Source of the DNA: Roseicyclus marinus
Lineage (GTDB): Bacteria > Pseudomonadota > Alphaproteobacteria > Rhodobacterales > Rhodobacteraceae
Direction of reading: 5' to 3'
NCBI RefSeq assembly: GCF_036322625.1
Contig: NZ_AP027266.1
Location: forward strand, 437,001 to 501,000
DNA: 64,000 nt
Shown: in pieces, positions 7,913 through 16,252 of the stretch
How the letters are laid out: every line of letters starts with the position of its first letter
How positions within the stretch are numbered: position 1 is the stretch's first letter
Notes under the pieces: generated by a model
What the model was told of the DNA's origin: nothing
What the model saw: the letters and a program-made list of their open reading frames with translations, nothing else
Database searches by the model: none
Made by a program: the position numbers and the translations under genes

Positions 7913-8938
7913 CTATTCGGCGGCCAGCGCCTCGTAGGTTTCCATGTAGAAACCCATCATGGTCGCGGGGTCGGCGACGCCTGCCTCGGCTGCGGCGACG
8001 ATCCAGTCGGCGACCATCGCGTCGCGGATCGTGTCCACCGCCGCGATCAGCTCGGGAGAGGCTTGCGTGATGGTGTGACCGGCGGCGGCCAGCGCCTCGG
8101 TCGCGGCGGGGCTTTGCAGGTCGAACTGGCGGCCCCAGGTGGCCGAGAGCGTTTCACCCGCGATGGCCTCGATCGCGGCCTGATCGGCGGGGGCGATGCT
8201 GTCCCAGCGGGCGCCGTTCATCACCACGAAGAAGGTCGCGTCATAGAACCCGTCGGGGAAGATCGTGTGATGGGTCAGCGCATCCTCAAGGCGGAAGTTC
8301 ACGACCGATTCCATCGTGTGCAGCGATCCGTCGATGACGCCGCTTTCCAGCATCTCGTAGGCGCGCGTGGCGGGGGCCGCGACCGGCACGGCACCCAGTT
8401 CGGTCAGGAGCCGTTCCTGGATCGGGCCGCCCATGCGGAATTTCTGCCCGGCGATATCCTCGGGCGTCAGCATCTGGGCCGAGCCATGGTGCAACTGGCC
8501 CCCGCCGAACATGCCGACGGCCAGCATCTCGACCCCGTCAAAGACCGGCAGATCGGCCAGATGGGCTTGGTAGGTCCGCCAGAGCGCCACGCTTTGTGCC
8601 TCGCCATTGGTGCCGGCATTGGGGAATTCCGCGAACCACAGCGACACGAAACGTTCGGGTTCATAGGTGAAATTGCCCCAAGCGATGTCGGCCACACCGG
8701 TGCGCGCCAGTTCCCAATGCTGCGCGGGGCCGCCCAGCGGCGCGGGCAGGATGGTGACGGTCACGCGGCCTTCGGTCACTTCGGCAACCTGTTCGGCGAA
8801 GGGCACCAGAACATCGGTGTGCAGGAAATGCGTCGGCGGAACCCAGGACGACATCGTCAGGTTCTGGGCGCTGGCGGCCCCTGTCATGAGCGCCAGTGCC
8901 GTGGCAAGCGCGGTGGTGCGGCGTAGGGTGCAGGTCAT
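7913..8938 (-). CDS. dctP: TRAP transporter periplasmic binding protein (DctP family)
   Basis: A 341-residue solute receptor for the TRAP system. It has a Sec signal peptide (LRRTTALATALALMTGAASAQ), then a DctP fold with the typical segments GQKFRMGGPIQERLLTELGAVPV and YEMLESGVIDGS. It starts at an ATG preceded by GGGAGATCCAACC. The order P, repeat, Q, M on one strand is standard, and it is divergent from the MarR regulator. The ligand is unknown; the neighbouring benzoate genes make an aromatic or related acid possible, but that is only context. Confidence 0.92.
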   Translation of the reverse strand: MTCTLRRTTALATALALMTGAASAQNLTMSSWVPPTHFLHTDVLVPFAEQVAEVTEGRVTVTILPAPLGGPAQHWELARTGVADIAWGNFTYEPERFVSLWFAEFPNAGTNGEAQSVALWRTYQAHLADLPVFDGVEMLAVGMFGGGQLHHGSAQMLTPEDIAGQKFRMGGPIQERLLTELGAVPVAAPATRAYEMLESGVIDGSLHTMESVVNFRLEDALTHHTIFPDGFYDATFFVVMNGARWDSIAPADQAAIEAIAGETLSATWGRQFDLQSPAATEALAAAGHTITQASPELIAAVDTIRDAMVADWIVAAAEAGVADPATMMGFYMETYEALAAE

Positions 8939-9023
8939 GGTTGGATCTCCCTTGGCGATGGCCCCTGTCGCGGCCTGACCGCCGCTCCTCCGGCGGGTCG
9001 GTTTCGGCGTTGCGATAGTTGCA

Positions 9024-9061
9024 GTTTGAGAATAATGTGCTGAGACTGTTGCATGCTGAGA
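9024..9061. promoter_or_regulatory. Promoter region with repeated TGAGA half-sites
   Basis: TGAGA occurs at 9027-9031 (as TTTGAGAAT), 9041-9045 and 9057-9061, between the divergent dctP and MarR genes. TTTGAGAAT also forms part of the palindrome at 9601-9631, so this is a candidate autoregulatory site for the MarR protein. Confidence 0.45.
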
Positions 9062-9083
9062 TAAAGGCGGCGATGATGCCCAA

Positions 9084-9099
9084 GGTATCGGGTGATACC
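9084..9099. promoter_or_regulatory. GGTATC-N4-GATACC inverted repeat, copy 1
   Basis: An inverted repeat with GGGT as spacer, just upstream of the chosen MarR start. The same 16 bases plus a following G occur at 22806-22822 between the catechol dioxygenase gene and the divergent enol-lactonase operon. Confidence 0.6.
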
Positions 9100-9129
9100 G
9101 AAAGCACGGGCACAGCGGGGCGGGGCAGG

Positions 9130-9600
9130 ATGAGCGGTCAGAAAACCTTTCGGAACGAGCGGCTTACCTACAAGCTCAACATCGTTGCCGATCAGGCCAT
9201 CGCGGCGAACGACCAGATTTTCCTGCGCGAGACCGGGTGCAGCATCCGCGAATTGCGGGTTCTGCGCCTGATCGACGACACGCCCGGCACCAGCTTTCGC
9301 GACATTGCCCGCGTCACGGGATTCGAACGCAGCCTGACCTCGCGCCTGATCCAGTCGCTGATCGGGGCGGGGTTGATCGAACGCAAGAACGCGCCCGATG
9401 ACGCCCGCGTCTTCGAGCTGCACACCACCGAGAAGGGCCAGGAGGCCCGCCGCATCGCGCGCGGTGTCTCGGACAGGTTGGAGGCGATCCTGACCGATCC
9501 CCTGTCCCGGGCCGAGCTGGACACGCTCAACACGCTTCTGGAGCGGCTGGCAGCCTGGGTCAGTTCGGATGCGTATCGTGAGCGGCTCTTGGAGGAGTAA
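9130..9600 (+). CDS. MarR-family transcriptional regulator
   Basis: A winged-helix regulator of about 156 residues. It has the MarR pattern: a helical N terminus, recognition helix in SFRDIARVTGFERSLTSRLIQSLIGAGLIER, then the wing KNAPDDARVFELHTTEKG. I used the ATG at 9130. Upstream ATGs at 9073, 9076 and 9019 are in frame, but they would place the GGTATC-N4-GATACC site inside the gene. It is divergent from the TRAP operon and precedes the DadA/benzoate cluster. A 31-bp palindrome begins at the base after its stop codon. It is likely an aromatic-responsive repressor. Confidence 0.85.
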   Translation: MSGQKTFRNERLTYKLNIVADQAIAANDQIFLRETGCSIRELRVLRLIDDTPGTSFRDIARVTGFERSLTSRLIQSLIGAGLIERKNAPDDARVFELHTTEKGQEARRIARGVSDRLEAILTDPLSRAELDTLNTLLERLAAWVSSDAYRERLLEE

Positions 9601-9634
9601 TTCTCAAGTCAAGATAATCTTGATTTGAGAATGA
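9601..9634. promoter_or_regulatory. 31-bp palindrome, probable MarR-type operator
   Basis: The arms are TTCTCAA-G-TCAAGAT (9601-9615) and ATCTTGA-T-TTGAGAA (9617-9631), centred on A9616 with one mismatched pair. The stretch 9608-9634 matches 22829-22855, upstream of the catechol dioxygenase and enol-lactonase genes, at 21 of 27 positions without gaps. It sits about 200 nt upstream of dadA, before the riboswitch. Confidence 0.7.
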
Positions 9635-9667
9635 GTATCCGCTACACGGGCCCCGCCATACCAGCCG

Positions 9668-9780
9668 TCCCGCGAGAGGCCGAGATCATCGGCGCCGAAG
9701 GAGCAACCCCCCGGAACCTCTCAGGCAAAAGGACCGGGACGCGCAGGGCGATCTGAAGCGGGAGAAAGAACACCCGCAAC
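9668..9780 (+). ncRNA. Glycine riboswitch (single aptamer with ghost-like hairpin)
   Basis: The core matches the gcvT/glycine aptamer: GCGAGAGG, then CGCCGAAGGAGCAA, then CCTCTCAGGCAAAAGGACCG, closing with GGACGCGC. Only one full aptamer is visible. The small hairpin GCGGG...CCCGC at 9759-9777 fits a ghost aptamer of singlet glycine riboswitches. It ends about 58 nt before the DadA-like gene. By family it senses glycine and usually turns on glycine-using genes. Confidence 0.85.
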
Positions 9781-9791
9781 AGAGGGGAAAC

Positions 9792-9807
9792 CCCGCCGCA
9801 AGGCGGG
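9792..9807 (+). promoter_or_regulatory. Hairpin in riboswitch expression platform
   Basis: CCCGCC-GCAA-GGCGGG forms a tight hairpin between the aptamer and the dadA ribosome site (GGGAGG, 9827-9832). No U-tract follows, so control may be at translation initiation rather than termination. Confidence 0.5.
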
Positions 9808-9837
9808 CATGAAACCCTTTGGTCGCGGGAGGTTCAC

Positions 9838-11100
9838 ATGACCAAGATAGCCGTAATCGGCGCCGGCATCACCGGCGTCTCCACCGCCTCGTCCCTGATG
9901 GACCGGGGCCATGATGTCACGATCTTCGACCGCAACCGCTATGCGGCGATGCAGACATCCTTTGCCAATGGCGGGCAGTTGTCGGCCTCGAACGCCGAGA
10001 CGTGGAACCGCTGGGCCACCGTCTTCAAGGGCATGCGCTGGATGATGATGCGGGGCGCGCCCTTGCTCGTGAACCCCAAGCCCAGCTGGCACAAGTACAG
10101 CTGGATGGCCGAATTCATCGCCGCCATCCCCCAGTATCGCGACAATACCATCGCGACCGCCCGCATGGCAATTGCCGCCCGTGGCCTGCTCAAGGAAAAG
10201 GCCGCGCGCTACGGCTTCGACTTCAACGCCGAGGATCGGGGCATCCTGCACATCTATACCGACCGCGCCGAATTCGACCATGCGGGGCGGGTGACGGCGC
10301 TGTTGGCGGAGGCGGGTCTGACGCGCCGCGCCGTGACGGCCGAAGAGATCCGCAGTCTCGAGCCCGCCATCTCGGGCGATTTCGTCGGCGGCTATTATAC
10401 CGACAGCGATTTCACCGGCGATATCCATCGCTACACCATGGGTCTGGCCCAGGGCATCGCGGGCGAGGGGGCCGATCTGCGCTTTGGCACCGAGATCGAG
10501 ACGCTGGCCCATACCGGCGCCGGTGTGCGGGTGACATGGGTCAACGGCGCCGATCGTCAGGCCGAGGATTTCGACGCCATCGTGATCTGCGCCGGGGTGG
10601 AAAGCCGCCGCTTTGCCGCGATGCTGGGCGACCGGGTGAATGTCTACCCGGTCAAGGGCTATTCGATCACCGTCCGCCTCGATGACCCGGCAAGCCAGGA
10701 GGCCGCGCCCTGGGTCAGCCTGCTCGATGACGAGGCCAAGATCGTCACCAGCCGGCTTGGCCGCGACCGGTTCCGCATCGCGGGCACGGCGGAATTCAAC
10801 GGAACGAACCTCGATATCCGCGACGATCGCATCCGCCCGCTTGTCAAATGGTGCGAGCGATTCTTTCCCGGTGTCAGCACCGAACATGCGATCCCATGGG
10901 CGGGCCTGCGCCCGATGATGCCCAACATGATGCCCAAGGTGGGTGCAGGCCGTCGCCCGCGCGTCTTCTACAACACCGGCCACGGGCACCTGGGCTGGAC
11001 GCTGTCGGCGGCCACCGCCGAGATGCTGGCCGAAGCCGTCAGTGCGGATGCGGCCCTTGCCCCCGTCCGCCCGCAATCCCTGCGGATGGCGGCGGAGTGA
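9838..11100 (+). CDS. DadA-like FAD-dependent amino acid dehydrogenase/oxidase
   Basis: A 420-residue flavoprotein of the DAO/DadA family. The N-terminal dinucleotide motif is VIGAGITGVSTASSLMDRGHDVTIFDR, and the C-terminal FAD contact is PWAGLRPMMPN...NTGHGHLGWTLS. It would oxidise an amino acid to an imine or keto acid. The glycine riboswitch directly upstream suggests glycine or a related amine as substrate or signal, rather than D-alanine. It is followed by 102-141 nt with a GC hairpin and then by muconate cycloisomerase on the same strand, so it may head the benzoate operon. Confidence 0.85.
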   Translation: MTKIAVIGAGITGVSTASSLMDRGHDVTIFDRNRYAAMQTSFANGGQLSASNAETWNRWATVFKGMRWMMMRGAPLLVNPKPSWHKYSWMAEFIAAIPQYRDNTIATARMAIAARGLLKEKAARYGFDFNAEDRGILHIYTDRAEFDHAGRVTALLAEAGLTRRAVTAEEIRSLEPAISGDFVGGYYTDSDFTGDIHRYTMGLAQGIAGEGADLRFGTEIETLAHTGAGVRVTWVNGADRQAEDFDAIVICAGVESRRFAAMLGDRVNVYPVKGYSITVRLDDPASQEAAPWVSLLDDEAKIVTSRLGRDRFRIAGTAEFNGTNLDIRDDRIRPLVKWCERFFPGVSTEHAIPWAGLRPMMPNMMPKVGAGRRPRVFYNTGHGHLGWTLSAATAEMLAEAVSADAALAPVRPQSLRMAAE

Positions 11101-11104
11101 CCGC

Positions 11105-11140
11105 CCTGCGGCAGGCCCGCGCGTCCGGGTCTGCCGCACA
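11105..11140 (+). promoter_or_regulatory. GC-rich inverted repeat between dadA and catB
   Basis: TGCGGCAG and CTGCCGCA, with inner CCCG/CGGG pairing, can form a stem just after the dadA stop. There is no T-tract. It could dampen read-through or protect the 3' end of the dadA transcript. Confidence 0.4.
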
Positions 11141-11202
11141 TCGCGCCTCAGGGTATCGACCAAGACCCGGCGCGTCATCGACAGATCACACCCCCCGCAA
11201 GC

Positions 11203-12387
11203 ATGGTCCGGCTCAAAGCAACGCCAGACACGGTGACCCAAGTGACCACGATCGACCGCATCGAAACCCTCATCCTCGATATCCCCACGATCCGTGGGCA
11301 TGTCCTGTCGATGGCGACGATGCGGACCCAGACCGCCGTTCTGGTGCGCATCCGGTTTTCCGACGGCTCCGAAGGTTTGGGCGAGGGCACGACCATCGGC
11401 GGTTTGAGCTATGGTCCCGAAAGCCCCGAAAGCATCCGCTCGGCCATCGACACCTATCTGGCACCTGCCCTGACGGGCCGCGCCGCCGATGATGTGAACG
11501 GCGCGATCCAGCTGATGGACCATGTCGCGCGCGGCAACCGCATCGCCAAGACCGCCGTTGAAATCGCGCTCTGGGATGGTCTGGGCAAGCGGCTGGGCGT
11601 GTCGGTCGCGCAGCTGTTCGGCGGTGCCGTCCACAGCCGCCTGCCGGTGGCCTGGACGCTTGCCTCGGGCAATTCCGACACCGACATCGCCGAGGCCGAG
11701 GCGATGATCGCCAAGGGTCGCCACAACATCTTCAAGCTCAAGATCGGCAAGCGCTCCGTCGCCGAGGATGTGGCCCATGTCGCGCGGATCAAATCCGCCC
11801 TGGGCGATGCCGCCAGCATCCGCGTGGATGTGAACCAGACCTGGACCCTGGCCGATGCCCGTCGCGGGCTGCCCGCGCTGCAAGATGCCGGGTGCGCCCT
11901 GGTCGAACAGCCCGTCGCGGCCCGCTATCTCAATGCCATGGCGGAGCTGACCCGCGCCTACGAGATCGCGGTCATGGCCGACGAGGCGCTGAATGGTCCC
12001 GAGGATGCGCTGGCCGTGGCCAGCCGGGGGGGCGCCGATGTCTTTGCGGTCAAGATCGCGCAATCGGGTGGCCTCAAGCGCGCGGCCGAAGTCGTGGCGA
12101 TCGGGCAGGCCGCAGGGCTTGGCCTGTACGGCGGCACGATGCTGGAAACCGGTCTCAGCACGGCGGCGGCATCGCAATTGTTTGCCACGGTCGAGCGGCT
12201 GGATTGGGGAACCGAGCTGTTCGGACCGCTGCTTTTGACCGCCGACATCCTGGCCCAGCCCATCATCTACCGCGATTTCCATGTCGAGGTGCCGCAAGGC
12301 CCCGGCATCGGTGCAGCCCTCGACCCCGACAAGATCGAATTCTACCGCCGCGACCGCACGACCCGCGTCGCGGCGGCGGGCGCATAG
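11203..12387 (+). CDS. catB: Muconate cycloisomerase
   Basis: An enolase-superfamily enzyme that lactonises cis,cis-muconate to muconolactone. The catalytic set is present: Lys178/Lys180 (FKLKIGK), metal ligands Asp209 (VDVNQ), Glu235 (VEQP) and Asp260 (ADEA), Lys284 (VKIAQSGG) and the late ETGL segment. The ATG at 11203 gives 394 residues. A GTG at 11242 would give 381 and the family-like beginning [15 protein letters not shown] cannot choose firmly. It lies directly ahead of benA, so benzoate oxidation and muconate lactonisation are co-expressed. Confidence 0.93.
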   Translation: MVRLKATPDTVTQVTTIDRIETLILDIPTIRGHVLSMATMRTQTAVLVRIRFSDGSEGLGEGTTIGGLSYGPESPESIRSAIDTYLAPALTGRAADDVNGAIQLMDHVARGNRIAKTAVEIALWDGLGKRLGVSVAQLFGGAVHSRLPVAWTLASGNSDTDIAEAEAMIAKGRHNIFKLKIGKRSVAEDVAHVARIKSALGDAASIRVDVNQTWTLADARRGLPALQDAGCALVEQPVAARYLNAMAELTRAYEIAVMADEALNGPEDALAVASRGGADVFAVKIAQSGGLKRAAEVVAIGQAAGLGLYGGTMLETGLSTAAASQLFATVERLDWGTELFGPLLLTADILAQPIIYRDFHVEVPQGPGIGAALDPDKIEFYRRDRTTRVAAAGA

Positions 12388-12422
12388 CCCGCAAGACCAC
12401 GCCAAAAGGGAGGAGACCCGCC

Positions 12423-13805
12423 ATGTTCACGCAAAGCACACTCGACGACCTGTCCAACCGTCTTGACGGCATGGTGCAGGACGATCCCGAAAACGGCATT
12501 TTCCGTGCCCGGCGGGACATGTTCACCGATGCCGAGCTTTTCGAGCTGGAGATGAAGCACATCTTTGAAGGCAACTGGATCTACATGGCCCATGAAAGCC
12601 AGATCCCGAACCCCGGCGATTATTTCACCCTGCACATGGGCCGCACGCCTGTCGTCATCACCCGCGACAAGGACGGCAATCTGAACGCGCTGGTCAATGC
12701 CTGCTCGCACCGGGGCGCGATGCTGTGCCGGTTCAAGCGGCGCAACCAGAAGACCTTCACCTGCCCGTTCCACGGCTGGACCTTTTCCAACACCGGCAAG
12801 CTCTTGAAGGTGAAGGACCCGAACGGCGCGGGCTACCCCGAGCAGTTCAACAAGGACGGCAGCCACGATCTGACCAAGGTCGCGCGGTTCGAGAATTATC
12901 GCGGCTTCCTGTTCGGTTCGCTCAATGCCGATGTGAAACCGCTCGAAGAATATCTGGGCGAGGCGCGGCACATGATCGACATGATCGTGGACCAGGCCGA
13001 CGACGGGCTCGAGGTGCTGCGCGGCGCGTCCACCTATACCTATGACGGCAACTGGAAGCTTCAGGCCGAAAACGGGGCCGATGGCTATCACGTGTCCTCG
13101 GTGCACTGGAACTACGTCGCCACCACCGCCCACCGGACCGAGGATGGGAAAGAGGACCAGATCAAGGCGACCGACGCCTCCAAATGGTCCAAGCAGCGCG
13201 GCGGTTTCCATTCCTACGAGAACGGTCACCTGCTCTTGTGGACGCAATGGGCCGATCCGACCAACCGCCCCAACTATCCGCGCCTGGCGGAATGGACGGA
13301 AAAATACGGGCAGACCAAGGCCGAATGGATGGTGGGCGTTCTGCGCAACCTGTGCCTTTATCCCAACGTCTTCCTGATGGATCAGTTTTCCAGCCAGATC
13401 CGCGTGTTCCGCCCCATCAGCGTCGACCAGACCGAGGTGACGATCTACTGCATCGCCCCCAAGGGCGAGCCGCAGGAGGCCCGCACCCGCCGCATCCGCC
13501 AGTACGAGGATTTCTTCAACGCGTCCGGCATGGCGACCCCCGACGACACCGAGGAATTCCGCGCCACCCAGCGGGGCTATGCAGGTGCCGCGCATGCCAA
13601 GTGGAACGACCTGACGCGCGGTGCCACCCAGTGGATCCAGGGGCCCGACGAAGACGCGAAAGCCCTGGGCGTGAACCCGATCCTGTCCGGCGCCCGGACC
13701 GAGGACGAGGGGCTTTTCGTCATCCAGCACAGCCAGTGGACCGAGCGGATGGCGGACGCCATCGCCAAGGAACGCACCACCGCCCCCGCCGTCGCGGCCG
13801 AATGA
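12423..13805 (+). CDS. benA: Benzoate 1,2-dioxygenase, alpha (large) subunit
   Basis: A 460-residue Rieske oxygenase subunit. With BenB and BenC it adds O2 to benzoate to form the cis-diol. The Rieske ligands are Cys94/His96 (CSHRG) and Cys114/His117 (CPFHGW). The mononuclear iron site lies in [15 protein letters not shown]. The ATG at 12423 follows a strong ribosome site (AAGGGAGGAGACCCGCC); the open frame continues upstream over catB but that is not used. The close family also contains toluate and anthranilate dioxygenases. The BenD and cat genes nearby favour benzoate. Confidence 0.93.
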   Translation: MFTQSTLDDLSNRLDGMVQDDPENGIFRARRDMFTDAELFELEMKHIFEGNWIYMAHESQIPNPGDYFTLHMGRTPVVITRDKDGNLNALVNACSHRGAMLCRFKRRNQKTFTCPFHGWTFSNTGKLLKVKDPNGAGYPEQFNKDGSHDLTKVARFENYRGFLFGSLNADVKPLEEYLGEARHMIDMIVDQADDGLEVLRGASTYTYDGNWKLQAENGADGYHVSSVHWNYVATTAHRTEDGKEDQIKATDASKWSKQRGGFHSYENGHLLLWTQWADPTNRPNYPRLAEWTEKYGQTKAEWMVGVLRNLCLYPNVFLMDQFSSQIRVFRPISVDQTEVTIYCIAPKGEPQEARTRRIRQYEDFFNASGMATPDDTEEFRATQRGYAGAAHAKWNDLTRGATQWIQGPDEDAKALGVNPILSGARTEDEGLFVIQHSQWTERMADAIAKERTTAPAVAAE

Positions 13806-13819
13806 GGAGGGACCAGACA

Positions 13820-14335
13820 ATGACCATCACCACACCCATCCGTGCCGAGATGACCTTTGACGAGATCCAGGCCTTTCTGCATGCCGAGGCCCGCGCGCTC
13901 GATGATCGCGACTGGGATACCTGGCTGAGCTTCTACCACAAGGATTGCCCCTTCTGGATGCCCGCATGGGATGACGAGGACCAGCTGACCGAAGACCCGG
14001 CGAACGAGATGTCCTTGATGTATTACCCCAACAAGCAGGGGATCGAGGATCGCGTGTTCCGGATCAAGACCGACCGGTCCTCGGCCACGTCGCTGCCCGA
14101 GCCGCGCACCAACCACAACCTGTCGAATATCGAGGTTGTGGAGCGCGACGGCACGACGATCCGGCTACGCTTCAACTGGCTGACGCTGTCCTACCGCTAC
14201 GGCAAGACGGATCAGCATTGGGGCACGTCCTATTACACGATCGACACCGCCGAAGGGCGGCCGCTCATCACCGACAAGAAGGTGGTGCTGAAGAACGACC
14301 GTATCCACCACGTGATCGACGTCTACCACATCTGA
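13820..14335 (+). CDS. benB: Benzoate 1,2-dioxygenase, beta (small) subunit
   Basis: A 171-residue ring-hydroxylating dioxygenase beta subunit (NTF2-like fold) that packs with BenA. It contains the family segments LHAEARALDDRDWDTWLSFY and RTNHNLSNIEV. The ATG at 13820 has GAGGAGGGACCAGACA just upstream and starts 14 nt after benA. Length is normal. It has no catalytic role of its own. Confidence 0.92.
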   Translation: MTITTPIRAEMTFDEIQAFLHAEARALDDRDWDTWLSFYHKDCPFWMPAWDDEDQLTEDPANEMSLMYYPNKQGIEDRVFRIKTDRSSATSLPEPRTNHNLSNIEVVERDGTTIRLRFNWLTLSYRYGKTDQHWGTSYYTIDTAEGRPLITDKKVVLKNDRIHHVIDVYHI

Positions 14336-14409
14336 TCCCCGCCAGCCGGGGCTGACCGCGCCGCGCGCGCCCGAGGAGGGGCCGCGCGGCCAAGGGAGGA
14401 GTTTGCCAA

Positions 14410-15432
14410 ATGTCCAGCTACAACATCGCGCTCAATTTCGAGGATGGCGTCACCCGCGTCATCACCTGTGACGGTGACGAAAAGGTGACCGACGCCGCGT
14501 TCCGGCAAAAGATCAACCTGCCGATGGATTGCCGCGACGGGGTCTGCGGCACCTGCAAATGCTTCGCCGAAAAGGGTGAGTACGAGCTCGAATTCTACAT
14601 GGACGAATCCATGTCGGACGAGGAAGCCGCCGAAGGCTACGTGCTCACCTGCCAGATGGTTCCGCAAAGCGATTGCGTGATCCGCGTGCCGGCCTCGTCG
14701 GCCGTGTGCAAGACCGCGCCCGAGGCGGTGCAGGGCGAGGTTCTGGGCGTTGACCGCCTGTCGGACACGTCCTTTGGCCTGCGGGTGAAACTGGCTCGGC
14801 CCATGGGCTTTTTGCCCGGCCAATACGTCAACGTCACCGTGCCGGGCACGAAGGCGCATCGGTCCTATTCCTTTTCGTCGGCCCCCGGCAGCGACGAGGC
14901 GAGCTTTCTCATCCGCAACCTGCCCGGTGGCGTGATGAGCGGCTATCTGGCCGAGCGCGCGCAACCCGGCGATGCCGTCACGCTGACGGGTCCGATGGGC
15001 GCGTTCTACCTGCGCCCCGTCACGCGGCCCCAGCTGTGGCTTGCGGGCGGCACGGGGCTTGCCCCCTTCCTGTCGATGCTGGAGCAGCTGGCCGAGCAAG
15101 GCAGCGACCAGCCCGTGCGGCTCTACTACGCCGTCACCCGCGCCGCCGATCTGGTGGAGCTGGACCGCGTTCAGGCGCTGGCCGCCCGGATCGGCAAGGT
15201 CGAGGTCATCACGATCCTTGCCGCAGCCGAGGATGATCACCCGAAAAAGGGCTTCGTCACCGACCACCTGACTGCCGATGACCTGAACGCGGGCGATGTG
15301 GATGTCTACCTTTGCGGTCCGCCGCCGATGGTCGATGCCGTACGCGCCCATTTCACCACCCTGGGGATCGAGCCCGCCAACTTCTTCTACGAGAAGTTCA
15401 ACCCCACCGAAGCCGAGGCCGTCGCGGCATGA
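14410..15432 (+). CDS. benC: Benzoate dioxygenase reductase
   Basis: A 340-residue NADH-dependent electron-transfer protein for BenAB. The N-terminal plant-type ferredoxin domain binds a 2Fe-2S cluster with Cys41, Cys46, Cys49 and Cys81. The FAD domain carries RSYSFSSAPG, and the NAD domain carries the LAGGTGLAPFLSML and CGPPPMVDAV motifs. It is preceded by a ribosome site GGGAGGAG and overlaps benD by four bases (ATGA). Confidence 0.95.
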   Translation: MSSYNIALNFEDGVTRVITCDGDEKVTDAAFRQKINLPMDCRDGVCGTCKCFAEKGEYELEFYMDESMSDEEAAEGYVLTCQMVPQSDCVIRVPASSAVCKTAPEAVQGEVLGVDRLSDTSFGLRVKLARPMGFLPGQYVNVTVPGTKAHRSYSFSSAPGSDEASFLIRNLPGGVMSGYLAERAQPGDAVTLTGPMGAFYLRPVTRPQLWLAGGTGLAPFLSMLEQLAEQGSDQPVRLYYAVTRAADLVELDRVQALAARIGKVEVITILAAAEDDHPKKGFVTDHLTADDLNAGDVDVYLCGPPPMVDAVRAHFTTLGIEPANFFYEKFNPTEAEAVAA

Positions 15433-16205
15433 CCCGGTTCGCCGACAAGGTGATGGTCGTCACGGGGGCCGCCCAAGGCATCGGTCGCCGTGTCGCCGAA
15501 CGCGCGGCGGGCGAGGGCGCGCGCGTTCTGGTCGTCGACCGCTCGGACCACCGCAATGACGTGGTGGCCGCGATCCGCACGGCCGGTGGCGAGGCGGAGG
15601 CTTTTGCCGCCGATCTGGAAACGTGGGACGGCTGTGCCGCGGCGATGGCCGAGGCGGTCCGCCATTGGGGCCGGATCGACATCCTGATCAACAACGTGGG
15701 CGGCACGATCTGGGCGAAGCCGTTTGAGCATTACGAGCCGAACCAGATCGACGCCGAAATCCGCCGGTCGCTCTTCCCGACGATCTACTGCTGCCGGGCG
15801 GCGCTTGACCACATGTTGCCGCAGGGCGCGGGCGTGATCGTCAATGTCTCGTCCATCGCCACCCGTGGCCTGAACCGCGTGCCTTATGCAGCGGCCAAGG
15901 GCGGCGTGAACGCGATCACCGCAAGCCTTGCCTGGGAAGTGGCCGAACGCGGCATCCGCGTGGTGGCGACCGCACCGGGCGGCACCGAAGCCCCCCCGCG
16001 GCTCACGCCCCGCAACCCGAATGCGGCACAGGAACAGCCACAGGATTGGTACCAGACCATCGTCGATCAGACGATCCAGTCCTCGCTGATGAAACGCTAT
16101 GGAACGCTCGACGAACAGGCAGGCCCGATCCTGTTCCTGGCGTCGGACGATGCCTCCTACATCACCGGCGTCACGCTGCCGGTCGGCGGGGGCGATCTTG
16201 GCTAG
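15429..16205 (+). CDS. benD: Benzoate cis-diol dehydrogenase (SDR)
   Basis: A 258-residue short-chain dehydrogenase that converts 1,6-dihydroxycyclohexa-2,4-diene-1-carboxylate to catechol and CO2. It shows the NAD motif TGAAQGIG (residues 12-19), NNVGG, the catalytic Ser in NVSS, and Tyr/Lys in YAAAKGG. The ATG overlaps the benC stop. Its position after benABC identifies the substrate; the fold alone would not. Confidence 0.93.
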   Translation: MTRFADKVMVVTGAAQGIGRRVAERAAGEGARVLVVDRSDHRNDVVAAIRTAGGEAEAFAADLETWDGCAAAMAEAVRHWGRIDILINNVGGTIWAKPFEHYEPNQIDAEIRRSLFPTIYCCRAALDHMLPQGAGVIVNVSSIATRGLNRVPYAAAKGGVNAITASLAWEVAERGIRVVATAPGGTEAPPRLTPRNPNAAQEQPQDWYQTIVDQTIQSSLMKRYGTLDEQAGPILFLASDDASYITGVTLPVGGGDLG

Positions 16206-16252
16206 GCCCGGGGAGGGGCCGACCACCTAATTCAACCGGAGGAACCACCACA

